A DNA stretch of 40,373 nucleotides from Kluyvera genomosp. 1 (lineage in GTDB: Bacteria; Pseudomonadota; Gammaproteobacteria; Enterobacterales; Enterobacteriaceae). The notes below the pieces were generated by a model that saw nothing but the letters and a program-made list of their open reading frames with translations, was not told where the DNA came from and did no database searches. The position numbers were made by a program, and so were the translations under genes. Positions 26,384-36,244 of the stretch are shown piece by piece. The DNA lies in assembly GCF_001266615.1 (NCBI RefSeq), contig NZ_LGHZ01000043.1, forward strand, positions 1-40,373, written 5' to 3'. Position 1 is the stretch's first letter, and the number at the start of each line of letters is the position of its first letter.

Positions 26384-27580
26384 ATGAAGCGATTAGCTGT
26401 TCTGGGCTCAACGGGCTCTATTGGGTGCAATACGCTGGACGTCGTGCGCCATAACCTAGAGAAATTTACGGTAACCGCGCTGGTAGCGGGTAAAAACGTC
26501 GAGCGCATGGTTGAACAGTGCCTGGAGTTTACTCCGCGCTATGCGGTGATGGATGACGCACACAGCGCCCACGCCGTGATGTTGGCTTTGCGTGAGCAGG
26601 GTAGTCCGACTGAAGTGCTTAGCGGCCAGCAGGCGGCCTGCGATGTTGCGGCGCTGGACGATGTTGATCAGGTCATGGCGGCGATTGTGGGTGCAGCCGG
26701 CCTGCTTCCAACGTTGGCAGCAATCCGTGCGGGAAAAGTCATCCTGCTGGCGAATAAAGAGTCGCTGGTGACCTGCGGGCGTCTGTTCCTTGAGGCGGTT
26801 AAACAACATAATGCACAATTGTTGCCCGTCGACAGCGAACATAACGCTATCTTTCAGAGTTTACCGCAAAGTTTTCAGAGCAATTTAGGGTACGCTGACC
26901 TGACGCAGCATGGAGTGTCATCCATTCTGCTTACCGGATCGGGTGGTCCATTCCGTGAAACGCCAATCGCTGAACTGAGCGCAATGACGCCAGATCAGGC
27001 TTGCCGTCATCCGAACTGGTCGATGGGACGTAAAATTTCCGTCGACTCGGCCACCATGATGAATAAAGGTCTGGAATACATCGAAGCCCGCTGGCTGTTT
27101 AATGCATCAGCTCAGCAGATGGAAGTGCTGATTCACCCTCAGTCGGTCATTCACTCGATGGTGCGATACCAGGACGGAAGCGTACTGGCGCAGCTGGGTG
27201 AGCCCGACATGCGGACGCCGATTGCCAATACCATGGGGTGGCCACATCGTGTGGTTTCCGGTGCTAAGCCGCTGGATTTCTGCAAGATGGGGACGTTGAG
27301 CTTTAGCGAACCTGATTATGCGCGCTACCCTTGCCTGAAGCTGGCAATGGAGGCCTTTGAACAGGGCCAGGCGGCGACCACAGCGCTCAATGCTGCCAAC
27401 GAGATTGCCGTTGCTGCATTCCTCGGCGGTCAAATCCGTTTTACCGATATTGCGGCAGTTAATCTGGCGGTTCTGGAACACCTCGAACTCAGTGAACCAC
27501 AGAGCGTAGAGGCGGTAATGGAAATGGATGCCAGGGCGCGTAAAGAGGCGTCTGTGCAGGCTAAGCATTTCGTCCGTTAA
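26384..27580 (+). CDS. dxr: 1-deoxy-D-xylulose 5-phosphate reductoisomerase
   Basis: Converts DXP to 2-C-methyl-D-erythritol 4-phosphate with NADPH; this is the committed step of the MEP isoprenoid pathway and the fosmidomycin target. It has 398 residues, as in E. coli. Motifs: nucleotide-binding [28 protein letters not shown] (metal ligands Asp and Glu), [30 protein letters not shown] (Glu ligand follows in LEYIEA) and the C-terminal [12 protein letters not shown]. The last 25 residues differ from E. coli. The ATG at 26384 has GGAT upstream. Confidence 0.97.
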   Translation: MKRLAVLGSTGSIGCNTLDVVRHNLEKFTVTALVAGKNVERMVEQCLEFTPRYAVMDDAHSAHAVMLALREQGSPTEVLSGQQAACDVAALDDVDQVMAAIVGAAGLLPTLAAIRAGKVILLANKESLVTCGRLFLEAVKQHNAQLLPVDSEHNAIFQSLPQSFQSNLGYADLTQHGVSSILLTGSGGPFRETPIAELSAMTPDQACRHPNWSMGRKISVDSATMMNKGLEYIEARWLFNASAQQMEVLIHPQSVIHSMVRYQDGSVLAQLGEPDMRTPIANTMGWPHRVVSGAKPLDFCKMGTLSFSEPDYARYPCLKLAMEAFEQGQAATTALNAANEIAVAAFLGGQIRFTDIAAVNLAVLEHLELSEPQSVEAVMEMDARARKEASVQAKHFVR

Positions 27581-27615
27581 TGAGAGCGGAATCAGCATAC
27601 AAACCATCACGGCAT

Positions 27616-27644
27616 TTGTTAGCATCTGGCTTCAGTGATATAGT
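27616..27644 (+). promoter_or_regulatory. Promoter between dxr and ispU
   Basis: TTGTTA (27616-27621), exactly 17 bp, TATAGT (27639-27644). A good sigma-70 match reading toward ispU, with expected start near 27651. Confidence 0.6.
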
Positions 27645-27650
27645 CTGCGC

Positions 27651-27713
27651 CACTCGGTAGCACTGCGTTTGCGTTTTGCTATCGAGAGAGCCGTGATTAA
27701 GCACGGCTTTTTT
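27651..27713 (+). ncRNA. Candidate short RNA or attenuated leader upstream of ispU
   Basis: From the predicted start (about 27651) to the terminator T run the transcript would be about 63 nt. It would fold into two hairpins: CGGTAGCA pairing with TGCTATCG (one G-U), then the terminator stem. No open reading frame of note is present. It could be a small RNA, or a leader whose terminator attenuates ispU. Prediction only. Confidence 0.35.
27689..27713 (+). terminator. Intrinsic terminator between dxr and ispU
   Basis: AGCCGTG/CACGGCT stem (27689-27695, 27702-27708) with a 6-nt loop and a T6 run, about 45 bp after the promoter above. Confidence 0.8.
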
Positions 27714-27817
27714 GCGACACAAAGATACGTAAAATCATTCAGGTTTTCCTGAAAGATAAAGTGTATGGCTGTATTCCGGGGTACCGCTCATCCCTTTTCA
27801 TGGATTATAAACGCGTT

Positions 27818-28576
27818 ATGTTGTCTGCTAATCAACCAACCAGCGAGAACCCGCCAGCCCACGGTTGCCGTCATGTGGCAATCATTATGGATGGCAATGG
27901 CCGCTGGGCGAAGAAGCAAGGTAAGATTCGCGCCTTTGGACATAAAGCCGGGGCGAAATCCGTGCGCCGCGCCGTATCCTACGCCGCGAGCCACGGTATT
28001 GAAGCACTAACGCTATACGCATTCAGCAGTGAAAACTGGAACCGCCCGGAGCAAGAGGTGAGTGCGTTGATGGAGCTGTTCGTTTGGGCACTGGACAGTG
28101 AAGTAAAAAGCCTGCACCGTCATAACGTTCGGTTGCGGATTATTGGCGATACACATCGGTTTAATTCGCGCCTGCAAGAGCGGATCCGGAAGGCGGAAAC
28201 GCTGACGGAAAAAAATACGGGGTTAACCTTGAACATCGCTGCAAACTACGGCGGTCGATGGGATATTATTCAGGGAGTTCAGCGCTTAGCCGAACAGGTT
28301 CAGCAAGGGGAACTCCGCCCCGATCAAATCAATGAAGAACTGCTGAATCAGCAGATCTGCATGCATGAACTGGCTCCCGTAGATTTAGTGATTAGGACCG
28401 GGGGAGAACATCGGATCAGTAACTTTCTCATCTGGCAAATAGCCTATGCTGAACTTTACTTTACAGATGTTCTTTGGCCCGATTTCGATGAACAAGACTT
28501 TGAGGGTGCACTGCATGCTTTCGCTAATCGAGAGCGACGTTTCGGTGGCACCGAGCCTGGTGGCGACAAAGCCTGA
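27818..28576 (+). CDS. ispU: (2E,6E)-farnesyl-diphosphate-specific undecaprenyl diphosphate synthase
   Basis: The cis-prenyltransferase (also called UppS) that adds eight isopentenyl units to farnesyl diphosphate, making the C55 lipid carrier for peptidoglycan and O-antigen. It has 252 residues (E. coli 253). Catalytic Asp25 is in IIMDGNGRWAKK. Also seen are LTLYAFSSENWNRP and the C-terminal DLVIRTGGEHRISNFLIWQ with the Mg2+-related EHRISNF region. The ATG at 27818 gives MLSANQP, matching the E. coli start. Its ribosome site is weak, and an in-frame ATG at 27800 is an alternative. Followed by cdsA after 12 bp. Confidence 0.95.
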   Translation: MLSANQPTSENPPAHGCRHVAIIMDGNGRWAKKQGKIRAFGHKAGAKSVRRAVSYAASHGIEALTLYAFSSENWNRPEQEVSALMELFVWALDSEVKSLHRHNVRLRIIGDTHRFNSRLQERIRKAETLTEKNTGLTLNIAANYGGRWDIIQGVQRLAEQVQQGELRPDQINEELLNQQICMHELAPVDLVIRTGGEHRISNFLIWQIAYAELYFTDVLWPDFDEQDFEGALHAFANRERRFGGTEPGGDKA

Positions 28577-28588
28577 TGGGGGTAGCTT

Positions 28589-29446
28589 TTGCTGAAGTAT
28601 CGCCTGATTTCTGCATTGATTTTAATACCGGTTGTTATCGCAGCCCTGTTTTTGCTGCCGCCCGGTGGCTTTGCTATTGTGACGCTCGTTGTGTGTATGC
28701 TGGCAGCGTGGGAATGGGGACAGTTTAGCGGTTTCACTTCGCGCACCGAGCGCGTGTGGCTCGCGGTACTCTGCGGCCTGTTGCTGGCGGTGATGCTATT
28801 TTTGATTCCGGAATATCACCATAATATTCATCAACCGGTAGTCGAAATATCGCTCTGGGCCTCCCTGATTTGGTGGGGCGTCGCGCTGGTTTTAGTTCTC
28901 TCATATCCAGGCTCTGCGGCACTTTGGCGTCAATCAAAGGCGCTGCGTCTGGTTTTCGGTATCGCGACGATTGTACCGTTTTTCTGGGGCATGCTGGCTC
29001 TCCGCTCATGGCATTACGACGAAAACCACTACAGCGGTGCGCTGTGGCTGCTTTACGTCATGATTCTGGTGTGGGGTGCAGACTCCGGTGCGTACATGTT
29101 CGGCAAGCTGTTTGGCAAACATAAGCTCGCACCCAAGGTCTCCCCAGGCAAAACCTGGCAGGGCTTTATCGGTGGCCTGATCACGGCGGCCGTTATCTCC
29201 TGGGCATACGGTGTTTGGGCAAATCTGGACGTTGCACCGTCCATCCTGTTAACCTGTTCCATTATTGCCGCGCTGGCTTCTGTTTTGGGCGATCTCACGG
29301 AGAGCATGTTCAAGCGTGAAGCGGGTATTAAAGACAGCGGGCATTTGATCCCGGGGCACGGTGGGATACTGGACCGAATTGACAGCCTGACGGCGGCAGT
29401 GCCGGTCTTTGCCTGCCTGCTGCTGCTGGTATTCAGGACGATTTAA
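28589..29446 (+). CDS. cdsA: Phosphatidate cytidylyltransferase
   Basis: Makes CDP-diacylglycerol from phosphatidate and CTP, the branch point for all phospholipids. It has 285 residues, E. coli length, and about eight transmembrane helices. It carries the CDS signature near residues 235-260: [20 protein letters not shown] followed by GILDRIDS. The start is TTG at 28589 with GGGGG upstream, as in E. coli. Tightly spaced between ispU and rseP (11 bp), so part of one operon. Confidence 0.96.
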   Translation: MLKYRLISALILIPVVIAALFLLPPGGFAIVTLVVCMLAAWEWGQFSGFTSRTERVWLAVLCGLLLAVMLFLIPEYHHNIHQPVVEISLWASLIWWGVALVLVLSYPGSAALWRQSKALRLVFGIATIVPFFWGMLALRSWHYDENHYSGALWLLYVMILVWGADSGAYMFGKLFGKHKLAPKVSPGKTWQGFIGGLITAAVISWAYGVWANLDVAPSILLTCSIIAALASVLGDLTESMFKREAGIKDSGHLIPGHGGILDRIDSLTAAVPVFACLLLLVFRTI

Positions 29447-29457
29447 CGGATGGACTT

Positions 29458-30810
29458 ATGCTGAGCATTCTCTGGAACCTGGCCGCATTTATTATCGCGC
29501 TAGGGGTATTGATCACCGTACACGAATTTGGTCATTTCTGGGTTGCTCGGCGCTGTGGTATCCGTGTAGAGCGCTTTTCTATTGGTTTTGGGAAAGCGCT
29601 GTGGCGCCGCGTTGATAAACGCGGCACCGAATTTGTGGTTGCCCTTATTCCCCTGGGCGGCTACGTCAAAATGCTCGACGAGCGTGTTGACACTGTTGCG
29701 CCTGAACTGCGCCACATGGCATTCAATAACAAAACGGTCGGCCAGCGCGCCGCCGTGATTGCCGCTGGCCCCATCGCTAACTTCCTCTTTGCTATCTTCG
29801 CCTACTGGCTGGTGTTTATCATCGGTGTCCCTGGTGTTCGTCCGGTTGTTGGCGAAATAACCGCCAACTCGATCGCGGCGGAAGCACAAATTGCACCAGG
29901 CACGGAACTAAAAGCGATAGATGGTATCGAAACGCCTGACTGGGATGCTGTGCGCCTGGCGTTAGTGGCAAAAATTGGTGACGAAAGCACCACTCTCACC
30001 GTTGCCCCTTTCGGGAGTGACCAGCGACAGGATAGAATCCTCGATCTGCGTCATTGGGCGTTTGAGCCAGATAAAGAAGATCCGGTGACCTCGCTTGGGA
30101 TACGTCCCCGTGGTGCACAGATCGAACCTGTACTCGCCGAAGTGCAATCTGACTCTGCGGCGCGTAAAGCCGGTTTACAAGCAGGGGATCGGATCGTTAC
30201 AGTCAACGGTCAACCGCTGACGCAATGGCTGACGTTTGTTACGCTGGTGCGTGACAATCCTGGCAAAGCGTTACAGCTGGGGATCGAAAGGCAGGGGAGT
30301 CCCTTGTCTTTAACTCTGATACCGGATACAAAACACGGTAGCGGAAAAGTAGAAGGGTTTGCAGGGGTAGTACCGAAAATTATCCCGCTGCCTGAGGAAT
30401 ATAAAACAGTGCGCCAGTATGGGCCCTTCAGCGCGATTGTCGAAGCCACGGAGAAAACCGGGCAGTTGATGAAGCTGACGGTCAGTATGCTGGGAAAATT
30501 GATAACCGGTGACGTCAAACTGAACAACCTCAGCGGGCCGATTTCTATCGCCCAAGGGGCTGGGATGTCTGCGGAGTTTGGGTTGATTTACTACCTGATG
30601 TTTCTTGCACTCATCAGCGTGAATTTAGGCATAATCAACCTGTTCCCGCTCCCCGTACTTGATGGGGGACATTTGCTGTTTTTAGCGATTGAAAAGCTAA
30701 AGGGCGGCCCGGTATCCGAGCGAGTTCAAGACTTTAGTTATCGCATTGGCTCGGTTTTGCTGATGCTGTTAATGGGGCTTGCACTTTTCAATGATTTCTC
30801 TCGGTTGTAG
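29458..30810 (+). CDS. rseP: RseP, site-2 intramembrane zinc protease
   Basis: Cleaves the anti-sigma factor RseA inside the membrane after DegS, releasing sigma-E; also removes leftover signal peptides. It has 450 residues as in E. coli. The zinc-binding HEFGH is at residues 22-26 in the first membrane segment. Two periplasmic PDZ domains follow (about 115-200 and 205-310). The third metal ligand is the Asp in [10 protein letters not shown] near residue 402. Four membrane segments overall. It lies directly upstream of bamA (30 bp) and links the envelope-stress signal to its target genes. Confidence 0.97.
   Translation: MLSILWNLAAFIIALGVLITVHEFGHFWVARRCGIRVERFSIGFGKALWRRVDKRGTEFVVALIPLGGYVKMLDERVDTVAPELRHMAFNNKTVGQRAAVIAAGPIANFLFAIFAYWLVFIIGVPGVRPVVGEITANSIAAEAQIAPGTELKAIDGIETPDWDAVRLALVAKIGDESTTLTVAPFGSDQRQDRILDLRHWAFEPDKEDPVTSLGIRPRGAQIEPVLAEVQSDSAARKAGLQAGDRIVTVNGQPLTQWLTFVTLVRDNPGKALQLGIERQGSPLSLTLIPDTKHGSGKVEGFAGVVPKIIPLPEEYKTVRQYGPFSAIVEATEKTGQLMKLTVSMLGKLITGDVKLNNLSGPISIAQGAGMSAEFGLIYYLMFLALISVNLGIINLFPLPVLDGGHLLFLAIEKLKGGPVSERVQDFSYRIGSVLLMLLMGLALFNDFSRL
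29904..29931 (+). promoter_or_regulatory. Candidate sigma-E promoter inside rseP driving bamA-skp-lpxD
   Basis: GGAACTA (29904-29910), 16-bp spacer, TCGAA (29927-29931). One mismatch in the -35 and one in the -10 compared with the RpoE consensus. bamA, skp and lpxD are sigma-E targets in E. coli, so a promoter upstream of bamA within rseP is plausible. Sequence evidence alone is modest. Confidence 0.4.
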
Positions 30811-30840
30811 AGAGATAGTTAGGAAGAACGCATAATAACG

Positions 30841-33252
30841 ATGGCGATGAAAAAGTTGCTCATAGCGTCGCTGCTTTTTGGCAGCGCGACCGTATACGGT
30901 GCTGACGGATTCGTAGTGAAGGACATTCATTTCGAAGGCTTGCAGCGAGTCGCTGTTGGTGCGGCCCTCCTCAGTATGCCAGTACGTCCTGGCGATACCG
31001 TCACTGATGATGATATCAGTAACACCATTCGCGCCCTGTTTGCCACGGGCAACTTTGAGGACGTCCGCGTCCTGAGAGACGGCGATGTGTTACTGGTGCA
31101 GGTCAAAGAACGCCCAACAATTGCGAGCATCACCTTCTCCGGTAATAAATCGGTGAAAGATGACATGCTGAAGCAAAACCTTGAAGCGTCTGGCGTTCGC
31201 GTCGGGGAATCCCTCGACCGTACAACGCTCGGCGATATTGAAAAAGGTCTGGAAGATTTCTATTACAGCGTCGGTAAGTACAGCGCGAGCGTGAAGGCGG
31301 TCGTTACGCCGCTGCCGCGTAACCGTGTCGACCTGAAGCTGGTATTCCAGGAAGGGGTTTCCGCGAAGATCCAACAGATCAACATTGTGGGTAACCATGC
31401 GTTCAGTACTGAAGATCTGATTTCTACTTTCCAGCTGCGCGATGAAGTGCCGTGGTGGAACGTGGTAGGCGATCGCAAATACCAGAAACAGAAGCTGGCG
31501 GGTGACCTTGAAACCCTGCGTAGCTACTATCTGGACCGCGGCTATGCCCGTTTCAACATTGATTCCACTCAGGTTAGTCTGACGCCGGATAAAAAAGGTA
31601 TCTACATCACCGTTAACATCACCGAAGGCGACCAGTACAAACTGTCTGGCGTACAGGTGACGGGGAACCTGGCAGGCCATTCAGCGGAAATCGAAGGGCT
31701 GACTAAGATTGAGCCAGGCGAGCTGTATAACGGTGCGAAAGTGACCAAAATGGAAGATAACATTAAGAAACTTCTTGGTCGCTATGGCTACGCCTATCCG
31801 CGCGTGCAGTCTCAGCCGGAAATTAACGATACCGATAAAACCGTCAAGCTGCATATCAACGTGGATGCTGGCAACCGTTTCTACGTGCGTAATATCCGCT
31901 TCGAAGGTAACGACACCTCCAAAGATTCCGTACTGCGTCGAGAAATGCGCCAGATGGAAGGCGCATGGTTGGGCGGTGATTTAGTGGACCAGGGTAAAGA
32001 TCGTCTGAATCGTTTGGGCTACTTTGAAACCGTCGACACCGATACCCAGCGCGTACCGGGCAGTCCGGACCAGGTTGACGTTGTTTACAAGGTTAAAGAA
32101 CGTAACACCGGTAGCTTCAACTTCGGTATCGGCTACGGTACTGAAAGCGGCGTGAGCTTCCAGGCAGGCGTTCAGCAGGATAACTGGTTAGGTACCGGTT
32201 ACTCTGTGGGTATCAACGGTACCAAGAACGACTACCAGACCTATACCGAGCTTTCTGTGACCAACCCGTACTTTACGGTTGATGGCGTTAGCCTTGGCGG
32301 TCGTGTCTTCTACAATGACTTTAAAGCTGACGATGCTGACCTCTCCTCCTATACCAACAAAAGTTATGGTGTAGACGGGACGTTAGGCTTCCCGATTAAC
32401 GAATACAACTCACTGCGTGCGGGTCTGGGCTATGTCCACAACGACCTGTCCAACATGGAACCGCAGGTGGCGATGTGGCGTTATCTGGACTCTATCGGCC
32501 AGACGGCGGGTAAAACCAGCGACGATAACGGTTTCTCGGCAAACGACTTCACCTTCAACTATGGTTGGACGTATAACAAACTGGACCGCGGTTACTTCCC
32601 GACGGACGGTTCGCGCGTCAACCTGAACGGTAAAGTGACGATTCCGGGCTCCGATAACGAGTTCTATAAAGTAACCATGGATACGGCGTCCTACTTCCCA
32701 ATTGATGACGATCATCAGTGGGTGGTTCTGGGCCGTACCAAGTGGGGCTATGGTGACGGAATTGGCAGCAAAGAACTGCCATTCTATGAAAACTTCTATG
32801 CCGGTGGTTCTAGCACCGTACGTGGTTTCCAGTCCAACACCATTGGTCCAAAAGCGGTTTACTACGGTGCATCTGGTCTGGATAACTGTGACCAGTCCGG
32901 CGGCTACTGTAAGTCTGACGATGCGGTGGGTGGTAACGCCATGGCCGTCGCCAGCCTGGAGCTGATTGTTCCAACGCCGTTTATCAGCGATAAATACGCG
33001 AACTCGGTCCGTACCTCCTTCTTCTGGGATGCCGGTACCGTTTGGGATACCAACTGGCAAAATACCTCTGCGATGAAAGCGGCAGGCGTTCCGGATTATA
33101 GCGATCCGAGCAATATCCGTATGTCCGCAGGCATTGCATTACAATGGATGTCCCCATTAGGGCCGTTGGTCTTCTCCTACGCCCAGCCGTATAAGAAATA
33201 TACTGGAGATAAATCCGAGCAGTTCCAGTTTAACATTGGTAAAACCTGGTAA
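30841..33252 (+). CDS. bamA: BamA, outer-membrane protein assembly factor
   Basis: The Omp85 core of the BAM complex, inserting beta-barrel proteins into the outer membrane. It has 803 residues (E. coli 810). A signal peptide (1-20, ending VYG-A) is followed by five POTRA domains (about 21-420) and a 16-strand barrel (about 421-803). The conserved loop-6 motif VRGFQSN and the C-terminal NIGKTW insertion signal are present. The loop after VRGF is shorter than in E. coli but keeps a cysteine pair, Cys683 and Cys690. The loop before PDYSDPSN is longer. ATG at 30841, then an in-frame ATG two codons later; the first matches MAMKK of E. coli. Confidence 0.97.
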   Translation: MAMKKLLIASLLFGSATVYGADGFVVKDIHFEGLQRVAVGAALLSMPVRPGDTVTDDDISNTIRALFATGNFEDVRVLRDGDVLLVQVKERPTIASITFSGNKSVKDDMLKQNLEASGVRVGESLDRTTLGDIEKGLEDFYYSVGKYSASVKAVVTPLPRNRVDLKLVFQEGVSAKIQQINIVGNHAFSTEDLISTFQLRDEVPWWNVVGDRKYQKQKLAGDLETLRSYYLDRGYARFNIDSTQVSLTPDKKGIYITVNITEGDQYKLSGVQVTGNLAGHSAEIEGLTKIEPGELYNGAKVTKMEDNIKKLLGRYGYAYPRVQSQPEINDTDKTVKLHINVDAGNRFYVRNIRFEGNDTSKDSVLRREMRQMEGAWLGGDLVDQGKDRLNRLGYFETVDTDTQRVPGSPDQVDVVYKVKERNTGSFNFGIGYGTESGVSFQAGVQQDNWLGTGYSVGINGTKNDYQTYTELSVTNPYFTVDGVSLGGRVFYNDFKADDADLSSYTNKSYGVDGTLGFPINEYNSLRAGLGYVHNDLSNMEPQVAMWRYLDSIGQTAGKTSDDNGFSANDFTFNYGWTYNKLDRGYFPTDGSRVNLNGKVTIPGSDNEFYKVTMDTASYFPIDDDHQWVVLGRTKWGYGDGIGSKELPFYENFYAGGSSTVRGFQSNTIGPKAVYYGASGLDNCDQSGGYCKSDDAVGGNAMAVASLELIVPTPFISDKYANSVRTSFFWDAGTVWDTNWQNTSAMKAAGVPDYSDPSNIRMSAGIALQWMSPLGPLVFSYAQPYKKYTGDKSEQFQFNIGKTW

Positions 33253-33313
33253 TTGCTCATTGCAAAGGAATGCACGTTCAGTTTAGTTTTGCTGGCATAA
33301 GGCGATAGCGTCA

Positions 33314-33331
33314 GGTGGCCTGCGGGCCACC
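33314..33331 (+). other. Intergenic mRNA hairpin between bamA and skp
   Basis: GGTGGCC/GGCCACC stem with a 4-nt loop, no T run after it, so not a terminator. It may protect or process the bamA-skp mRNA. Confidence 0.45.
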
Positions 33332-33379
33332 AAAAGAACAGTACCTTCGGGTACATATGGGATGGTAAGGAGTATTATT

Positions 33380-33865
33380 GTGAAAAAGTGGTTAGTCGCA
33401 GCAGGTCTGGGTTTAGCAATGGCCGCTTCTGCTCAGGCAGCAGATAAAATTGCAATTGTTAACATGGGTAACCTGTTCCAGCAAGTTGCACAGAAAACCG
33501 GCGTTTCCAACACACTGGAAAACGAATTCAAAGGCCGTGCTGGCGAACTTCAGCGTATGGAAGGCGACCTGCAGTCTAAAATGCAGCGTCTGCAGTCTAT
33601 GAAAGCAGGTGCTGACCGCACCAAGCTGGAAAAAGACATCACTGCACAGCGTCAGTCTTTCTCTCAGAAAGCACAGTCCTTTGAGCAGGATCGTCAGCGC
33701 CGCACTAACGAAGAACGTGGCAAACTGGTTACTCGTATCCAGACTGCAGTGAAATCCGTTGCTGCTAGCCAGAGCATCGACCTGGTGGTTGACGCTAACG
33801 CCGTTGCATTCAACAGCAGCGATGTGAAAGACATCACCGCTGATGTACTGAAACAGGTTAAATAA
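33380..33865 (+). CDS. skp: Skp, periplasmic chaperone for outer-membrane proteins
   Basis: A trimeric jellyfish-shaped holdase that escorts unfolded outer-membrane proteins to BamA. It has 161 residues as in E. coli, from a GTG at 33380 with AAGGAGT upstream. The signal peptide is 1-20 (AQA-ADKIAI). The mature protein has a short beta core and long coiled-coil arms rich in Lys, Arg and Gln (residues about 45-120). An in-frame ATG at 33362 would corrupt the signal peptide. Directly upstream of lpxD (3-bp gap). Confidence 0.97.
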   Translation: MKKWLVAAGLGLAMAASAQAADKIAIVNMGNLFQQVAQKTGVSNTLENEFKGRAGELQRMEGDLQSKMQRLQSMKAGADRTKLEKDITAQRQSFSQKAQSFEQDRQRRTNEERGKLVTRIQTAVKSVAASQSIDLVVDANAVAFNSSDVKDITADVLKQVK

Positions 33866-33868
33866 GTA

Positions 33869-34894
33869 ATGCCTTCAATTCGACTGGCTGACTTAGCTCA
33901 GCAGTTGGATGCGGAATTACACGGTGATGGCGATATCGTCATCACCGCTGTCGCGTCCATGCAATCCGCTAAGGCGGGTCATGTCACGTTCCTGGTTAAT
34001 CCCAAGTACCGTGAACACCTGTCCGCTTGCGAAGCGTCGGCGATTGTCCTGACGCATGATTTACTGCCTTTTGCCAAAGGCGCTGCGCTGGTAGTGAAGA
34101 ATCCCTACCTGACATACGCACGTATGGCACAAATTTTAGATACCACGCCACAGCCGGCGCAGGATATCGCGCCAAGCGCGGTCGTTAGTTCGTCCGCAAC
34201 GCTTGGTAACAACGTCTCTATTGGCGCCAATGCCGTGATTGAGTCTGACGTTGTTCTTGGCGATAACGTCGTGATTGGGGCGGGGTGTTTCGTTGGTAAA
34301 AAGACCAAAATTGGTGCCGGTTCACGCCTGTGGGCGAACGTAACCATTTACCACGAAGTCGAGATCGGTGAGAATTGTCTGATCCAATCCAGCACCGTTA
34401 TCGGTTCTGATGGTTTTGGATACGCCAACGATCGCGGCAACTGGGTGAAGATCCCTCAGTTAGGTCGAGTGATTATTGGCGATCGCGTGGAGATCGGCGC
34501 ATGTACAACGATCGACCGCGGCGCGCTTGACGACACGCAGATCGGCAATGGTGTTATCATTGATAACCAGTGCCAGATTGCGCACAACGTGGTGATTGGC
34601 GACAATACCGCGGTTGCAGGCGGTGTTATCATGGCCGGCAGCCTGAAAATTGGTCGTTACTGCATGATTGGCGGCGCCAGCGTGATTAACGGCCATATGG
34701 AAATTTGCGACAAAGTGACCGTGACCGGTATGGGGATGGTGATGCGTCCTATTACTGAGCCTGGCGTTTACTCGTCCGGTATTCCGCTACAGCCGAATAA
34801 GGCATGGCGTAAAACGGCTGCACTGGTGATGAATATTGATGAAATGAGCAAGCGTCTCAAAGGTTTGGAACGCAAGCTGAACAATCAAGACTAA
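33869..34894 (+). CDS. lpxD: UDP-3-O-(3-hydroxymyristoyl)glucosamine N-acyltransferase
   Basis: The third step of lipid A synthesis: N-acylation of UDP-3-O-acyl-glucosamine using hydroxymyristoyl-ACP. It has 341 residues as in E. coli. An N-terminal uridine-binding domain (1-100) is followed by a left-handed beta-helix of hexapeptide repeats (about 105-310). The catalytic His is in [13 protein letters not shown] near residue 239. A C-terminal helix ([17 protein letters not shown]) binds ACP. Confidence 0.97.
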   Translation: MPSIRLADLAQQLDAELHGDGDIVITAVASMQSAKAGHVTFLVNPKYREHLSACEASAIVLTHDLLPFAKGAALVVKNPYLTYARMAQILDTTPQPAQDIAPSAVVSSSATLGNNVSIGANAVIESDVVLGDNVVIGAGCFVGKKTKIGAGSRLWANVTIYHEVEIGENCLIQSSTVIGSDGFGYANDRGNWVKIPQLGRVIIGDRVEIGACTTIDRGALDDTQIGNGVIIDNQCQIAHNVVIGDNTAVAGGVIMAGSLKIGRYCMIGGASVINGHMEICDKVTVTGMGMVMRPITEPGVYSSGIPLQPNKAWRKTAALVMNIDEMSKRLKGLERKLNNQD

Positions 34895-34920
34895 TTTTCA
34901 TCTAATCGCCTTTCGTTTCC

Positions 34921-34954
34921 CGGCCTGTCGGCATTCTTGTAATCCGGCAGGCCG
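34921..34954 (+). other. Hairpin between lpxD and fabZ
   Basis: An 11-bp stem (34921-34931 with 34944-34954, one G-U pair) with a 12-nt loop, followed by TGTTATTATTG. Weak terminator or stability element within the operon. Confidence 0.4.
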
Positions 34955-34996
34955 TGTTATTATTGCCCCTTAGTATATTTTGACAGGAAGAGTATT

Positions 34997-35452
34997 TTGA
35001 CAACTGACACTCATACTCTGCACATTGAAGAGATTTTAGAACTTCTGCCACACCGCTACCCGTTCTTACTGGTAGACCGCGTGCTGGATTTTGAAGAAGG
35101 TCGTTTTCTGCGCGCAGTGAAAAATGTTTCCGTAAATGAGCCGTTTTTCCAGGGACACTTCCCTGGCAAGCCGATTTTACCGGGCGTGCTGATTCTGGAA
35201 GCAATGGCACAGGCCACCGGTATTCTGGCGTTTAAAAGCGTGGGTAAACTGGAGCCAGGCGAGCTGTACTACTTTGCTGGTATCGATGAAGCGCGCTTTA
35301 AGCGTCCTGTCGTGCCTGGCGATCAAATGATTATGGAAGTCACCTTCGAGAAAACCCGCCGTGGCCTGACTCGCTTTAAAGGCGTTGCGCTGGTTGATGG
35401 TAAAGTGGTTTGCGAAGCGACAATGATGTGCGCGCGTAGCCGGGAGTCCTAA
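34997..35452 (+). CDS. fabZ: 3-hydroxyacyl-[ACP] dehydratase
   Basis: Dehydrates beta-hydroxyacyl-ACP in fatty acid elongation, competing with LpxA and LpxD for hydroxymyristoyl-ACP; its place among lpx genes reflects that balance. It has 151 residues as in E. coli, with a TTG start at 34997 and AGGAAG upstream. The hot-dog fold active-site pair is His54 ([10 protein letters not shown]) and Glu68 ([10 protein letters not shown]). Three bases separate it from lpxA. Confidence 0.98.
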   Translation: MTTDTHTLHIEEILELLPHRYPFLLVDRVLDFEEGRFLRAVKNVSVNEPFFQGHFPGKPILPGVLILEAMAQATGILAFKSVGKLEPGELYYFAGIDEARFKRPVVPGDQMIMEVTFEKTRRGLTRFKGVALVDGKVVCEATMMCARSRES

Positions 35453-35455
35453 TCC

Positions 35456-36244
35456 GTGATTGATAAAACCGCCTTTATCCATCCTACTGCCATCGTGGAA
35501 GACGGTGCCGTTATCGGTGCTAATGCCCACATTGGTCCGTTTTGTATTGTGGGGCCGAACGTCGAAATTGGCGAAGGCACCGTACTGAAGTCTCACGTTG
35601 TTGTTAACGGCCACACTAAAATTGGTCGTGATAACGAGATCTATCAGTTCGCCTCTATCGGGGAAGTTAACCAGGATCTGAAATATGCTGGTGAACCTAC
35701 TCGCGTGGAAATTGGCGATCGCAACCGCATTCGCGAAAGCGTCACCATTCACCGTGGCACAGAACAGGGCGGTGGATTGACGAAGGTGGGCAGCGATAAC
35801 CTGCTGATGATCAACGCCCACGTGGCACACGATTGTACAGTCGGAAACCGCTGTATTCTGGCAAACAACGCTACCCTCGCGGGCCACGTTTCGCTGGATG
35901 ATTTTGTGATCATCGGCGGCATGACCGCGGTGCACCAGTTCTGCATTATCGGTGCGCACGTGATGGTAGGCGGCTGTTCTGGGGTTGCTCAGGACGTTCC
36001 GCCATACGTTATTGCTCAGGGCAACCACGCGACACCGTTTGGCGTCAACATCGAAGGCCTGAAGCGCCGCGGCTTTAGCCGTGAAGCGATCACCGCCATC
36101 CGCAACGCTTATAAAGCGTTGTATCGCAGTGGCAAAACGTTGGAAGAAGTGAAACCGGAAATTGCTGAGCTTGCGAAGCAGCATCCGGAAGTTCAACCCT
36201 TTAGCGACTTCTTCGCCCGCTCTACGCGTGGCCTGATTCGTTAA
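35456..36244 (+). CDS. lpxA: UDP-N-acetylglucosamine O-acyltransferase
   Basis: The first step of lipid A synthesis: transfer of 3-hydroxymyristate to the 3-OH of UDP-GlcNAc. It has 262 residues as in E. coli, starting at GTG (35456). Trimeric left-handed beta-helix of hexapeptide repeats (residues 1-190), with catalytic His125 in [13 protein letters not shown] and the chain-length ruler region after it, then a helical C-terminus. Its stop overlaps the lpxB start by one base (TAATG). Confidence 0.97.
   Translation: MIDKTAFIHPTAIVEDGAVIGANAHIGPFCIVGPNVEIGEGTVLKSHVVVNGHTKIGRDNEIYQFASIGEVNQDLKYAGEPTRVEIGDRNRIRESVTIHRGTEQGGGLTKVGSDNLLMINAHVAHDCTVGNRCILANNATLAGHVSLDDFVIIGGMTAVHQFCIIGAHVMVGGCSGVAQDVPPYVIAQGNHATPFGVNIEGLKRRGFSREAITAIRNAYKALYRSGKTLEEVKPEIAELAKQHPEVQPFSDFFARSTRGLIR

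Noticed and set aside
35177-36196. A 339-codon minus-strand open frame over fabZ-lpxA.
   Set aside because: It is the antisense shadow of the hexapeptide-repeat gene lpxA. No motif, no ribosome site, and it spans two well-supported genes.
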